From assembly GCF_014851395.1 (NCBI RefSeq), contig NW_024040041.1, forward strand, positions 8,300,041 through 8,364,040: 64,000 nucleotides of DNA, written 5' to 3'. A program made the position numbers and the translations under genes. The DNA is from Micropterus salmoides. Taxonomy: Eukaryota > Chordata > Actinopteri > Centrarchiformes > Centrarchidae. Below, one piece after another: positions 11,930 through 23,929 of this stretch (positions within the stretch are counted from its first letter, which is position 1; each line of letters begins with the position of its first letter). The notes beneath the pieces were generated by a model. The model worked only from the letters and a program-made list of their open reading frames with translations. It was not told the origin of the DNA and ran no database searches.

Positions 11930-12140
11930 GCTGCTAGCTTAGCTGTTTTTTGCACATGTAACATCGTTGTTAGCATACATTTGCCATTTTTTCCACACTG
12001 TTTCCACATTTTTTTGACACTGTGGAAGATTGTTAATATATAAACAAAATACCAGAGGGCCTAACACTGATCCCTGAGGCACACCCCATCGTTTACCTCA
12101 TGCTACTGCATCATTAGCTTTAACACACTGCATCCTGACC
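11930..12140 (-). pseudogene. Non-LTR retrotransposon reverse-transcriptase fragment
   Basis: Minus-strand translation of about 12095 to 12030 reads WGVPQGSVLGPLVF followed by CLYINNLP, the conserved reverse-transcriptase motif of LINEs (usual form GVPQGS.LGP..F..YINDLP). About 60 bases further on the catalytic box appears as MYANN in place of YADD, so the two catalytic aspartates are lost. Stops lie just upstream. This is a short dead relic of a single domain, and the LINE clade cannot be told. Confidence 0.7.
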
Positions 12141-12679
12141 ATGATCCTGACACATACACTCATGCTATAGATGAAAAATAATATTTAAGACAAATACAAA
12201 AATACAACACCTACTATTTTGTGTGCTCTATTAGCTGTAAGGTATGTATCTGGTAGCTGGAAGCTGGTAGCAAAAGTGCGCAAACGATAACTGCTTGTGT
12301 AAGTTATTCAGTGATTTTGTGTGCATCTATTGAAAGTAACCTACTGGTAGGGTGCCAGTGGGTCTATAATTACTGGCTTCGTGACAATGAAGTGTTTTCA
12401 GACTTTTAGTTTCCAACAGCAGGATTTTAGAGGGACATTAAAAGGTAATGGGATGGACCTTACTCCTCTTGTTTCATCATATGCCTCACACCAGAGACAT
12501 CTGATCAATATTCAGTGCCTGAATCAGGTCAAGCTTTGTGTTTATCTTCTGGATCATATTATTATATTTCATGTGACAGTCTTGATGTATTTGGCCTGTG
12601 CTCGGCTCTCATGAGACATTCTGTGTCATGACAGGTTTATTCTGGAAACTCTTCCAACAGATCTTGCTCTGATGGGACA

Positions 12680-12687
12680 TGACGTCA
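12680..12687. promoter_or_regulatory. Full CRE palindrome TGACGTCA (unassigned)
   Basis: A perfect CREB/ATF consensus octamer in intergenic DNA 1.6 kb upstream of kri1. A second copy lies at 56871-56878. About one such octamer is expected by chance in 64 kb, so function is unproven. Confidence 0.25.
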
Positions 12688-12888
12688 TACTGTTCAGTCT
12701 CATCAGTAACACAGCATCGACCCCTCAGCTCTTCCCACATCAAGTAAACATCCTCTCCAGTAATATGGGGAAAACAAAGTGCCCTGTCCGATAAGTGATT
12801 CTGAAAACAGAGTCTGAGTTAGCCTACATTGTTTTGTGGGAAATGTTATTTACTGTAGACTACATGGAGGTGACTGACTGATAAACAC

Positions 12889-13183
12889 TGTCACAACCTG
12901 TCAAAGGGAGGGGGGACAAAAAGGAGATGACACCATGTAACTTGTAACTAACGATTTATTTAACAAAATATACAATATCGGATAAAGTATGTAAATTGGT
13001 AACATAATAGTTTTTTGATTGTCTGCATGTGTGTACAGTGAATTGTAATGAACAAAGCAACTAAACACAAAGAGAACCTCACCCAAAACCATTTGTCCAG
13101 GGAGAGTGACTGACTCCACCAGTGTATATAGCTATAGGGCAGCAGGTGATAACCAGTGAGGCCTGGCCTCACTCCTAAAAACA
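12889..13183 (-). mobile_element. Old LTR-like element, right edge uncertain
   Basis: Opens TGTCACAA, contains GACAAAAAGGAGATGA and then GATTTATT (an AATAAA on the minus strand, 12955-12960). The LTR at 49587-50258 shows the same order of blocks (TGTCACAA, GACAAAAAGGAGGTGA, GATTTATT). No matching target-site duplication was found, so the right boundary is approximate. A short inverted repeat (8-bp arms, 13156-13172) lies near that edge. Confidence 0.5.
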
Positions 13184-14144
13184 GACTGTTTTACTACCAC
13201 TTTGTTTCAGTTTATGACTGATGACTTTTTTTTTAAGTAAATGAAGTAGAAATAACACACTTAATACACTATATTTAAGTGGTTTTTTTTTGTTAAATGT
13301 CTGTTTTTTAATGGTGAAGTTGTTGTATATACTGTTCTCAGCATAGCATTTTTAGTGTTTACTTGTAAAAAAACAATGATTAATTTTTAAAAGGAAACAT
13401 GAGTGTATATGTCTGCATATTTTCATATAGCTGATGCTAGATCAGCATGAGCACTTTTGAGAGTTGAGTTCTTTAAAATTTTCAAAGATACCTTAAAGTT
13501 ACAGGTCATCTCTCTGTAAGGTGAGCTTCATTCTTAACCATGTTCTTAACACAGCGTGCCTTTTGTCTTTTCTGAGCGGACATTTGTGTTTATTTGGCAA
13601 ATTCTCAGATAACAATTCTAATAGTTCTTAATTAGGTTGGTGGCAGGTGCACTGGAAAGATCAAGACAAGTGAAACAGTGGTATGCTGGCTGCTAATTGA
13701 ATGAAAAGTAAAACGATTCTAAGTTGACTTTCTTAAGATGTCCAATATGTGGGTGTTTGTTATGTTGGGAGTTACAAACCTTTGAATGTCACTGCAGTCG
13801 CTGTGCTATATGTAGCTTTGTGTTCATCACTGCCCATTTCTGTCACTAAACACTATCATTATTTTAGTATTTAGTACATAGTATTTACTAGATCATATAT
13901 TATAATATTAAATAGAGAAATGAAAGACAAATACATATTAAAACATTTAATAATAACATTTTATTAAAAGTGGAAAACAAAGTTAGTTACCAAAAATGTT
14001 CTGAATATAAGTGAATAAAAATTGTTCCCTATAAAATTAGAAATTAAAAAACATAACCTAGAGATTAGCTTCTGTCTGTCACAGTAATAGCAGCAGCAAC
14101 ATTTACTAAAAATCACATTTTGATTTGGGGAAATTGGCATTACT

Positions 14145-14158
14145 GCGCCCCCTGATGG
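14145..14158 (-). promoter_or_regulatory. CTCF-like motif upstream of kri1
   Basis: The minus strand reads CCATCAGGGGGCGC, which fits 13 of 14 positions of the core CCASYAGRKGGCRS. It lies 130 bp upstream of the kri1 start codon. Motif match only. Confidence 0.35.
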
Positions 14159-14189
14159 ACACTTTATGTAATCTGTCCTGTGCACCGGA

Positions 14190-14284
14190 AACCACGTGGT
14201 TCAGCTTCTCACATGCTGGAATGACTTCCCTTCACCAGAGTGTAGTTTTAATTACAGCTTAAAGGTATCTCCTTTATTAAAACC
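14190..14284 (+). promoter_or_regulatory. kri1: kri1 proximal promoter / 5'UTR with palindromic E-box
   Basis: Contains the perfect 12-bp palindrome AACCACGTGGTT (14190-14201) centred on the E-box CACGTG (14193-14198), about 90 bp before the kri1 ATG. No TATA box is apparent. CACGTG is the preferred Myc/Max and USF site, and ribosome-biogenesis genes are classical Myc targets, so the placement is suggestive. The transcription start is not known. Confidence 0.5.
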
Positions 14285-17200
14285 ATGTCAGGCAAGTCGG
14301 AATTGAAAATCAACTGCCGGTTCGCGCAGAAATATGAGAAATACCGACAGAAAGAAGAGCTACAGAGACGTAAGTTAAGTTGTCACTGCTGGCTAACGAT
14401 GGCTAAACTCCCAGGCTAACCATCCAGCGTGGGAGCGTGATAGCGTTAGCAGGCTTTAAGTTGTTTCGTACGACGCTGTGTTATTTATAATATCTGTGTT
14501 GTTGTGCAGTGAAAGACCGATACGGAGACCGAGAGGATGAGAGTGGCTCCGAGTCGTCTGAGTCCAGCTCTGGTGACAGTGAAGTGGTTAGCATCGCTGC
14601 TTCTTCTCTTTCACACCATCATAACAGATGAGTTAACGGTGTTTCAGTAACGTGCACAGGTTGTCTCACTTTTCATTTCCCCCCCTCCCCAGGATCTGGA
14701 CCCTGAGGTTGAAAGGGATTTTTACAGAACATTGTCTCTGCTGAAGAAGAAAGACCCCAAGATCTATCAGACAGATGCCAAGTTCTACTCAGAAGGTGAT
14801 TTAAGCACGCTCATCGGTGTTGCTTTCACAAACTCTGGGGAATTTTTTTGTTTATTAACAAGAGATCGGACTCTCGCTTTCAGGTGCATCCACCAGTAAG
14901 GAGAAGCCTTCAACCTCGAAGAACGCAGTGAAGCCCATGTATCTCAAGGACTATGAGCGCAAAGTGATACTGGAAAAGGAAGGGTGAGCGAGCTGCTGAT
15001 GTGCCTCCATTCTTGTTTGAGATATCAGCAATTTATTAATTTCGGCAGCATTGTTTGCATATAACCTACATTGTGGTATCATTGTCGCATACATCTGGCG
15101 CAATTTAAAGAATACAGGCTCTGATCTTTTTATTTATTTTTTTTTATTTTACAGCAAATATGAGGATGATGATGACAGTGATGATGATGATGAGGCTGCC
15201 GCCAAGAGAATAGAGGTAGTTACCGCGTTATGAAATAATTTGTATCCCTCTGGAATATGAAGAGATTGACTCATGACAGATGGGTTATTAATCATCATTG
15301 TTTGCTTTCAAAGAGAGCTGCCTCTCCGAGCTACATTCAGGAGCAGAGGGAGCTGAAGGCAAGGTGAGACTCAAACAATCTGACGGTGTCCGGCAAAATA
15401 CCTCGCACACTGTTTATGGAAAACAAAACCTCTCTCTTCAGCTTCCGTCAGTTCATCCAGGACAGCGATGATGACGACGATGAGGGCAGCGAGAGAGGTG
15501 AAAGATCCGAGCTGCTGACCAGGAGGGTCAAAACGCAGGAAGAGAAGGTAAGTAGCTGCCGCCAGTGGCTTCCCATCTTGAAATAGAGACAAAGCAGTAC
15601 AGGTCAGAAGAAACGTCTTACTACTAATAATTCTGTATCTGTTTGTAGGATAAAGAAGAGGCGGACTATGTGGAATGGCTGAAAGGCCAGGCTGAGCTCG
15701 AGGGTCCAGAGGACGTGAAGGACATGGTGAGTGAAATATACAGGAGAGGGTGTGAGAAAGCAATTCATTGTGGCTGTAAAAAAAAAAAAAACAGATAAAG
15801 GCTTGTGTTTAACTTGCTTAGTAATCAGACTGGTTTGTGCAGAAATACCTTCGGGACTACTGGAATGACCCAGAGTTGGATGAGAAGGAGCGTTTCCTGA
15901 GAGACTATGTCCTTAACAAGGGCTACCTAGATGATGATCATGACGACGAACGGTATGTTGCCACCTGTGTGGATGTTTGGTTTTCCTAGTGAGCTGTTCA
16001 GTGAAGGGAACATAAAGTACTCATATGCAGCCAAATGGCAACAAGTAAAGTAAATAAATGCTCCTGACTCATTAAGGATCCCGACCTACGATGAGCTGGT
16101 CCAGGATGACGTGGAGGACTCTGAAGAGGAAGGGGAGACTTTCTTGGAGCGGCAGGCAGAGTTTGAGAGAAGCTACAACTTCCGCTTTGAAGAGCCCGAT
16201 GCTCAGCAGATCAAGACCTACCCCCGCAGCATCGCGACGTCGGTGCGCTCCAAAGACGACAGCAGAAAACGCAAAAGGCAGGAAGTGAAAGAAAGAAAGG
16301 AAAAGGTGTGTATCATGAGGGGGGAAAAAAGTAACCTAACCACACCTTATCCCTCAGTAATCACCTGTGCTCTCTCTTGGTCTCCGAATTAAATCATAGT
16401 ATGCCTTCATTCATTAGCTCATGTTAAACAACCTTCTCCCAATGTCTCTGCTTTGCCTTTGCTCCCTTTTCCCAACTCCTCTTTCAGGAGAAAGCACAGA
16501 AGCAGGAGCAGCTGAAGCAGCTGAAGAACTTGAAGCGAAATGAGATCATGGAGAAGCTGAAGAGGCTTCAGGAGCTGACGGGCAACGAGCAGCTCGCTTT
16601 TAGTGAAGTCGACCTGGAGGGAGAATTTGATCCACAACAGCACGACCAGCTCATGCAGGTGGGTGCGTGCACACACACACACACAGTCTCAGTTTTTCTG
16701 CATGAATGTGTGTTTGCATGCTCACTTTATTGACAGATAGCTAAACCCCCACCGCAAATCAGTGATTATCATGTTATAGGCCAGGAATCGCAATTTTTTT
16801 TTTGCAGTGGAAAATGTGTCTGTAGGTTCAAACTTACTTTTTTAAACACTTTTTTACATTAAAAAAAATCTTGCTCCCGAGGAGGTTAGCTTCACAGCAT
16901 CAGTTGCAAGGGTTTTTGCTCGAAGGTTTATCTGATCTCAGTCTCTGAAACAGAAAACCCAGAGATTTTCCCCCTCATCTCTCAACATGCTCAACATACT
17001 CAGAGTTTTCACTAAAACAGGGCCCTGGCCTGTCGAGCTTTGTTGGAGCAGGGTCCATGGAGCTGCAGTAATAGACACTCTGAATTTAAAAGATTTTGAG
17101 GCTGCTGTAATACTGTTTTTGCCTTTAGAAAACTCAAAACACAAGAGCAAAAGTATCATGAATTGTGTGTGTCTGCCTCAAAGTAAACTACAATCGTTTG

Positions 17201-20200
17201 CATGTCCGGCTAACTAGCTACCCTGTGTTACGTCCAAAGCCCATATAATTACAGTATACATCAGGAAGAAAGCCCTGTTTAGGACTACAGAGCCACTGTG
17301 TGAAAGCCGGGGTCCTGGATGCAATCATGAGTTTAGGTTAACGTTAACGGCGCTGTCCTGTGGCCTGTACTATGAAGCGGGGTAATGGCTTGTCCAGGTA
17401 ACTCTGTGACGTCGGGTGTAACTTCCCGATTAACCCGTACTACGAAAGATGGGTAGGTGTTACCAGAGGTCTGTTTCCATGGCAATTAACGCTGCATCAC
17501 TAAACTGTTGTGGAAAAACTCTGCATGGTCGAACACATCCCTTTTATGCGAACGCGCACCAACTCCAATTAAGTTAACATGGACTCAACTAACCAACCAA
17601 TCTTATCCACCTTCGTAGTACCGTTTAACTCCAGTGTAGGCGGTCAGAGTTTGTGAACCCTGAGTTAACTCTGAGTAGATTGAACTCCCTTCGTACAGGC
17701 AGTGTAAACAGTGACGCGACCTCAGCCCAATGTTACCCAAGATAGCGTTAACATATGCCAAACACATCTGTTAGTCCAAGTCCTAAAAGCATTTCCTCTT
17801 GTAACAGTAAAAGTGACACATAGAAAAGTATAAATCTTACATCTTGGTTAACTGTATTTAAGTACTTTAGATTTACTAGCTCTCCACTTCAAAACAAGAA
17901 CAAAGATGTTTCCATTTTGTCAGCATGGGTCATCAACTGATGAGGATGCTGACTTTTCCCCTGGGACATTTAGATTTAGTGTGATATGTGTGGAGCCAGC
18001 AAGGGAATATTTAACAACTCTTTTACATGGTTCTGCTTTGAAAACAAGTCAGCCTGAAACATTAAAAAGCCAGCTGGAGATGCATTTTCAATCAAATCAT
18101 GAAGGTATTGTTAGCTTAATTAGCTAATAAAATCAAAAAAGCTAAAAGCTAATGAAAATGAACAGCTTTTAAAATCAGCCAGCAACAGTTGTTGTTTAAT
18201 TTAAACACTTGGGCCAATTAATGTCTGAATGACGGCTGCCTCCATCTGTCTCCAGCTCACACGGGTGTATTGTGTTTGGCTAATTAGACTTGTCAGGAAT
18301 ATGTGCACACTTGTGCGCATCAGTTTGTCTGAGAGGCGTGTTGGCTTAGGGCTGTTCCCTTCTTTCACCACAGCAATGATAATTGAAGTTGATTTAGCGC
18401 AAGACCACCCAACTCACACAGGTGCACTGTGTTTGGCTAATTCTCAGGAAGGTTAGTGTGGATAAGTTGAGGTTCTGCTTACCCCAGCCAACATACCTGT
18501 TGGTTGATAAAGCTACTACTACCTGTCCTTTACCAAGAGAGCACACTCAGTTGTTCTTTTTCTAGTAGCATTTAGACTCCTCATCAGTGACATTTTGTTT
18601 TTTCTTGTTTGTAGAAATTCTTTGGAGATGAATACTATGGAAATGAAGAAGAAGAGAAGCCTCAGTTTGATGATGAAGAACTTGAAGGTAAGTCTGTTTT
18701 CTTGTAACCTTCATGTTTCTTTTGAACGCAGTAGTAATTCCATCCCCTTCAGCCTGCTGCAGATGGCACTTAAGGACAACTTAAAGGATATCCAAACCTC
18801 ATGTAGATTTAGTCGTTTAGAAGTATCGTCTTGAAGTTTGCAAAGAATCATGCAGAGGATTTGAATAATCATAACAAGAACAACAATCTGTGTGTGTGTG
18901 TGTGTGTGTGTTTCACTTCCAAGGGGTAGACGGCCAAGTTTGAAAGAAAATGAGTTCATTGCATTAATGTAACATACAGTTGGAAGTTAATCATGGCTTT
19001 GTGTGTGTGCGTGACAGAACACTGGAACTGGGACACATGGACAGGAGAGGAACAAGAGGACTACGGTGAAGAGGAAGGAGAGTATGATGGAGAGGAGTAT
19101 GACGCCTCTGGGCCACACTGCGACGATGAGAACTTCATTGTTAGTTGACTCATTTTTACCAAAAGCATTTTATCTTCTGCAGGGTGCAGAGATCGGCTGG
19201 ATCTTTTGTTAGATTTTGTACTTGTAAAGAGACTCCCTCACCAAAAGTCATACTGTTGAAACAGATGGATGCAGACTATGACCCCAACCAGCAGACCGCC
19301 TCCAAGAAGAAAAAGAGGATGAAGAAAGAGGATATGCCACAAATGGGCAAAAAGAGAAAAAAGTCTCACTTTGCAGAGGTCATCACCAAAAACAAGCCAG
19401 TCTTTGATCCACGTAAGTGTCAGTAAACCTGCTGTTGGAAAAATAACTGTCCTGGCAATCCTGATGTGCAGTGTCATAGTTCTCTAACTGCAGGCTGTTT
19501 GTCTTAGAGGAGAAAAGCTTTGAGCAGTACTTGGATGAGTACTATAAACTGGACTATGAGGACATCATAGATGACCTCCCATGCAGGTTCCGCTATAGGC
19601 AGGTCTTACCCAACGACTTCGGCCTGACCACTGATGAGGTGAGAACGGCAGCACTCAAACTCCAAATAATGAACTGTTCACTAAATCCCGCCGCCCCTCC
19701 TCTTGTTACAGTTGTTACTCCTGTCATACTTTCCTTTCTCACTGAATCTTGGCGATTAACCATAGACTGTATATAAGAGATAAACCCAAAGCGTCTCAGA
19801 CCTTCCATGCCCTGTTAAGGTTGTGAAGCTATGATTGGACAATTGCTTTTCTGGGGGAGGGGTTTAGCAAATGGTCAGTTATACAGTTTAACTGAGAAAA
19901 TGGCTGTTTGGGCTGAGTGGACGTTGGTTAATAATGCTGCAGTGATGAGTCTTGAGGTGACTGATCTGGTATTGCTTTTCCTCCGGGGAGAGCTCTGACC
20001 AGAGAATGATCTCAGTTTAATCTTCTCTCTGAGCAGACCACACAGTGACTAGCTAAAGCAGCAGCAACAAATGTGAAATGTGTTTGCTTAAACACTTTAG
20101 TCTACTCCAGGCAAAAATGGGCCAAATGTGATAACAGTTGTTTTGAACTAATGAAGATTCTGGTTCTTTTTAGATTTTAAATGCTAATGATAAGGAGCTG

Positions 20201-20981
20201 AACCACTGGTGCTCTCTGAAGAAGACGTGCATGTTCAGGTACTGGCTCTGTCCTTCATGTTAAAGTGTTACACCTGTCGTGTCAGAATTTCCTACACTTT
20301 GATAATTTTCTTGTTCTCAGGTCGGACAAGGAAGAGATGAGTGACTTGAAGAACTATAAAATCAAGGCTCAGAATGAAAAGAAGAAAAGAGAAATCCTGA
20401 GCTCTGTATATGAGTAAGTAACACAGTGCACACATCTGCTGGACTGATAAGCCCCTATTACTGTAGCAGTGTGTAACCATATTTATCTGAATTTAATCTA
20501 CAGGGAAGATAAAGAGGGGACAGAGTATAAGACCAAGGTGGGGAAGAAACGAAGAGATCGTCTGAAGAACGCTGACAAACAAGACACAGGAGCAGAGCAT
20601 GGTGATGCCGCTTCCATTATGGAGTCTACAGAAGACGCACTCGGCCAAGATCTCAGAGAGGCAGGGGACGAGGAAGATTTTCTGATACCCAAGAAGATGA
20701 AGCAGGAAGAGCAGCCCCAGACAGTGGTTACGGCTGAGGCGGCAGCAGAAAAGGCTGCGGTGACAAACAGGACTGAGAGGCCGAAATGGTCCAAGAAGAA
20801 GCGCAATCCTTCAGGAGGACGCCTCGTGTCAGGATCCCTCGGGGTGAAAATCGGCGGCCGGGAGTTCAGTAGACAGAGACTGAAGGCCTATGGTCTGAAC
20901 CCCAAGAGACTGTTCTTCAGACAGCTCGGCAGGCAGAAACGAAAATCACAGGAGAAGGGGAAGCAGAAAAACAAGGAGTGA
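14285..20981 (+). CDS. kri1: KRI1 homolog, ribosome-biogenesis factor
   Basis: Nucleolar protein needed for 40S subunit assembly (yeast Kri1p binds Krr1p). Exons: 14285-14369, 14510-14586, 14693-14795, 14884-14983, 15155-15215, 15314-15363, 15442-15547, 15649-15726, 15843-15952, 16077-16305, 16488-16658, 18615-18687, 19018-19139, 19265-19412, 19508-19638, 20174-20238, 20321-20413, 20504-20981. They give 759 residues, somewhat longer than human. Seen: start MSGKSELKIN, then DRYGDRE, DFYRTLSLLKKKDPKIYQ, MYLKDYERKVILEK, WNDPELDEKERFLRDY, YNFRFEEPD, KTYPRSIA, DPQQHDQLMQ, MDADYDPNQ, and the C-terminal block YLDEYYKLDYEDIIDDLPCR (about residues 512-531) typical of the family. The end is basic (FSRQRLKAYGLNPKR). 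Acidic Asp/Glu/Ser runs fall in exons 5, 7 and 13. All junctions are GT-AG, and the exon 2 donor (GTTAGC) is the weakest choice. Confidence 0.96.
17345..17715. mobile_element. MITE-like element in kri1 intron 11
   Basis: Near the left edge is GGCCTGTACTATGAAGCGGG and near the right edge CCCTTCGTACAGGCAG, which in reverse complement starts CTGCCTGTACGAAGGG. The two are imperfect inverted termini. Internal copies of CCGTACTACGAA and TTCGTAGTACCG add to the symmetry. It resembles Harbinger-type miniature elements common in fish. No target duplication was resolved, so the class is tentative. Confidence 0.5.
18256..18442 (+). repeat. Pair of 30-nt direct repeats, 157 bp apart
   Basis: 18256-18285 and 18413-18442 match at 27 of 30 positions, sharing the tail TGTGTTTGGCTAATT. 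Either an imperfect tandem unit of about 157 bp or part of an unrecognised mobile element. Confidence 0.6.
18889..18910 (+). repeat. (TG)11 microsatellite
   Basis: Eleven TG units in kri1 intron 12. Confidence 0.95.
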
Positions 20982-21463
20982 TTAATGCCTGGCACTGAGC
21001 CACCAGCTTAGATAACTGCAGTACAATCTGTTGGTTGTTTTTTTTTTTCAGTGGTATAAATTACAATATGAGTTCATCTCAGTGTTTTATTGCCTCACAT
21101 TGACCCCTTTTTGATGTAGACAATGTTTTAAATGGCCTCACATTTTGAATTTTACCTGTAAATGTTTATACTGAGTATTAAGATTATGGGGTTGATAGGA
21201 AATTGAATACTTCTCGCTACATATTGTGCTTAGATTTTGCAAAAAAAATAACATTCAGTTTTTTTAAGGTCACTTCTAACTAAATTTATAGGCACAATAA
21301 CTGAACACATCCTTCCACAACATATTCAAACAGATGTGAACTGTATATAACAGTTTGAACCAGATAGATGAAAGCATACACTCGGGACAGTACATGCTAT
21401 GTGTGGACTCAAGTAGTAAAGCAGATCAGGAACTCTGTATTTTTAGTTTGATTTCAGTGCAGA

Positions 21464-21469
21464 AATAAA
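21464..21469 (+). terminator. kri1: Probable kri1 polyadenylation signal
   Basis: AATAAA 483 bases after the kri1 stop, followed by GTGT-rich sequence. The first canonical hexamer in the 3'UTR. Confidence 0.6.
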
Positions 21470-21494
21470 TTTGTGTGGATAAAATACCTTAACT

Positions 21495-22184
21495 GCACGT
21501 GTGTCTGGCCTACATTAAACATTTCAGTTGATTGAATAAGTTTCATTCATCTGTATCTTAATCTAGTGCTTAATATATTAAAACTGGTAGGATATTCAGC
21601 ATGCTACCAAATTTAAAGGAAAGTATATTAAATGTCAAAAGACATGGTGGTTCACCCTAAGAGATTACATCACTTCCCTGGAAGGGGAAACAAACTAATA
21701 ATGGTACTGCTGGCTTGTTTGCAACTGCTACATTTAGCATCAAGAGTATAACCCATAATTTATGGATACATCGCTTTAAAATATAGAAATGTTAGCCTTA
21801 AAAGGTAGATGTCAATGTGGCTGAAAAATACATGGCCTCTAAAAAGAGATTCTTATGCAGTTATTGTATTGTATGCTTCATTGCTTGATCTCTATTTAAA
21901 AGCCAGTAACTTGTAGATCATATAAACTGGATTGGTTTATGCGTTTTCAGTCTATGGTTATACTATACATAATGAAACCACAGAAGTGTTTAAAGGAGCA
22001 TTTCTCCCTATTTTCCTCTAATTAGGAAATGTACCAAAAAAGCTTGAAGTCGGAACAAAATAGAGATTGAGTGTGGATGAGAAAAGGGCAACAGACACAT
22101 GAGACAAGAAGGGCTGTTTCGCCTTACTTCATAAACCTAGAAAAATCCGTTGAGTCTGTTTTGTCTGGTACCACATGAACCATG
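21495..22184. other. kri1-spc24 intergenic gap
   Basis: About 0.7 kb of AT-rich DNA between two genes in the same orientation. I see no gene, RNA or recognisable repeat in it. Confidence 0.6.
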
Positions 22185-22305
22185 TCAGCAGGTGGCGGTA
22201 TGCACGTGAGAGGCTGCTCGAAATCCGCCAATGACCACAGAAGAAGAAGAAGAAGAAGAGGCGCGCTCACGGTCTGAATTTGAATCCTGGAAAAAGAGTT
22301 GCACG
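22185..22305 (+). promoter_or_regulatory. spc24: spc24 promoter and non-coding first exon, with CTCF-like motif
   Basis: TCAGCAGGTGGCGG (22185-22198) fits 13 of 14 positions of the CTCF core. A GAA run and a GC-rich stretch (GAGGCGCGCTCACGG) follow, then a strong donor at 22306 (ACG|GTAAGT). The matching acceptor is at 24225-24226, 18 bases before the start codon, so this is most likely a short 5'UTR exon. The transcription start is not fixed. The block from the motif to the GAA run also resembles a short dispersed vertebrate sequence, so it may be repeat-derived. Confidence 0.55.
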
Positions 22306-22761
22306 GTAAGTTTTCTGCTTCTCTTTTAACAAAAACGAGCTTATTTTTGTCTCCATAAACGTTGAGCTTACTAGTTAGGTATAGAGTCGGTAATATAGCT
22401 TGTAACTTGCGCTGTTGTTACTATCATTTTGTCATAGTTTATTTAGCCACTTGAAACTAACGTTTACACTTTTTGTGTAACCGTGTTGTAAACAGGACAA
22501 CAGAAACAACACAGCGAGGGCTACGTTTAGCCAAGAGTTTTACCTGTCAACTACCCTATGTTTCTTTGACTGGTGGGTCTTGAGTAGTTTCTCAAGTGCA
22601 GTTTTATGGCACTGGTAGCGATATTTTTATGTTAACGTTACTTCTGTTCCTCTTCACTTAAAAACAGATGAAGTTCATAATTTGGCTCGGCTGCATTTAT
22701 CTAAGAGCTGAATATATCATTTCTAACTTGATTTTATAAATATTACTATGTATTATTTCAA

Positions 22762-23929
22762 GGTGTTCAGAGACATTGGTTCATATTGACATGATGGCAT
22801 CACAAAGTTGCTACAGATTTGTCAGCTGCACATCCACAATGCAAATCTCCTGTTCCACCACATCCTAAAGGTCAGGCTCTTCTGGATTGAGATCTGGTGA
22901 TTCTGGAGGCCGTTGGAGTGCAGTGAACTCATTGTCATGTTCAAGAAACCAGTTTGAGATGATTTGAGCTTTAAGACATGGTGCATTGTCCTGCTGAAAG
23001 TAGCCATCAGAAGATGGGTACACTGTGAGATGGACATGGTCAGCAACAATATTCAGGCAGGCTGTCGCGTTACAACGATGCTCAAGCTATTAAGTGTGAC
23101 CCACACCATTACACAACCACTACCAGCAGCCCGAACACGAGGCAGGATGGATCCATGCTTTCATGTTGTTTACGCCAAACTCTGAAACCATCTGAATGTT
23201 GCAGCTGAAATCGAGACTCATCAGACCAGGCAACGTTTTTCCAATCTTCTATTGTCCAATTTTTGTGAGCCTGTGTGAATTATAGCCTCAGTTTCCTGTT
23301 CTTAGCTGACAGGAGGGGCACCCTGTGTGGCCTTCTGCTGCTGTAGCCCATCTGCTTCAAGATTCAATGTGTTGTGCGTTCAGAGATGGTATTCTTCATA
23401 CCTTGGCTGTAACTAGTGGTTATTTGAGTTACTGTTGCCTTTTTGTCATCTCAAACCAGTCTGCCCATTCTCCTCTGACCTCTGATATCAACAAGGCATT
23501 TTTGTCCCCAAAACTGCCGCTCACTGGATATTTTCTCTTTTTCGGACCATTCTTTGTAAACCTGTTTCGTGTATTAATCCCTTACTATCCAGCACAAATC
23601 TGAAGTTTTTTCGCACTGCTTTATGTCTCTTTACGTCTAAGTCATATGTTTTATGTACATTAGGATTTATGAGATGTTGAGCATTAAAATCCCAGTAGAT
23701 CAGCAGTTTCAGAAATACTCAGACCAGCCCAACTGGCACCAACAACCATGCCACGTTCAAAGTCACTTAAATCCCCTTTATTCCCCACTCTGATGCTCGG
23801 TTTGAACTTCAGCAAGTTGTCTTCACCACGTCGACATGCCTAAATGCATTGCGTTGCTGCTATGTGATTGGCTATTTGTGTTAACAAGCAATTAAACAGG
23901 TGTACCTAATAAAGTGGCCGGTGAGTGTA
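22762..23929 (-). mobile_element. Decayed Tc1/mariner-type transposon in spc24 intron 1
   Basis: The right end is the inverted terminus GGTGTACCTAATAAAGTGGCCGGTGAGTGTA region (23899-23929), a terminus I recognise from a high-copy vertebrate Tc1-like family. Minus-strand sequence leftward resembles its transposase, but frameshifts and stops break it; the longest remaining frame (22822-23049) is out of the original phase. The left terminal repeat is absent, so the copy is truncated at the transposase 3' end. It is non-autonomous and dead. Confidence 0.8.

Larger units (their letters stand above)
8232..14144. other. ldlr-kri1 intergenic region
   Basis: About 5.9 kb without a supportable gene. 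It contains a solo LTR (8461-9134), a LINE reverse-transcriptase remnant (11930-12140), an older LTR-like element (12889 to about 13183), and otherwise AT-rich sequence. The long open frames at 8453-9152 are internal to the LTR and have no coding character. Confidence 0.7.
16659..18614 (+). other. kri1: Long kri1 intron 11 containing repeats
   Basis: This 1956-bp intron is far longer than the other kri1 introns (mostly 80-550 bp). It carries a MITE-like element (17345-17715) and a pair of 30-nt direct repeats (18256-18442). No exon-like sequence was recognised inside. Confidence 0.75.

Noticed and set aside
13156..13172. GTGAGGCC/GGCCTCAC inverted repeat as a regulatory site
   Set aside because: Short and at the edge of a worn LTR, so better explained as part of that element.
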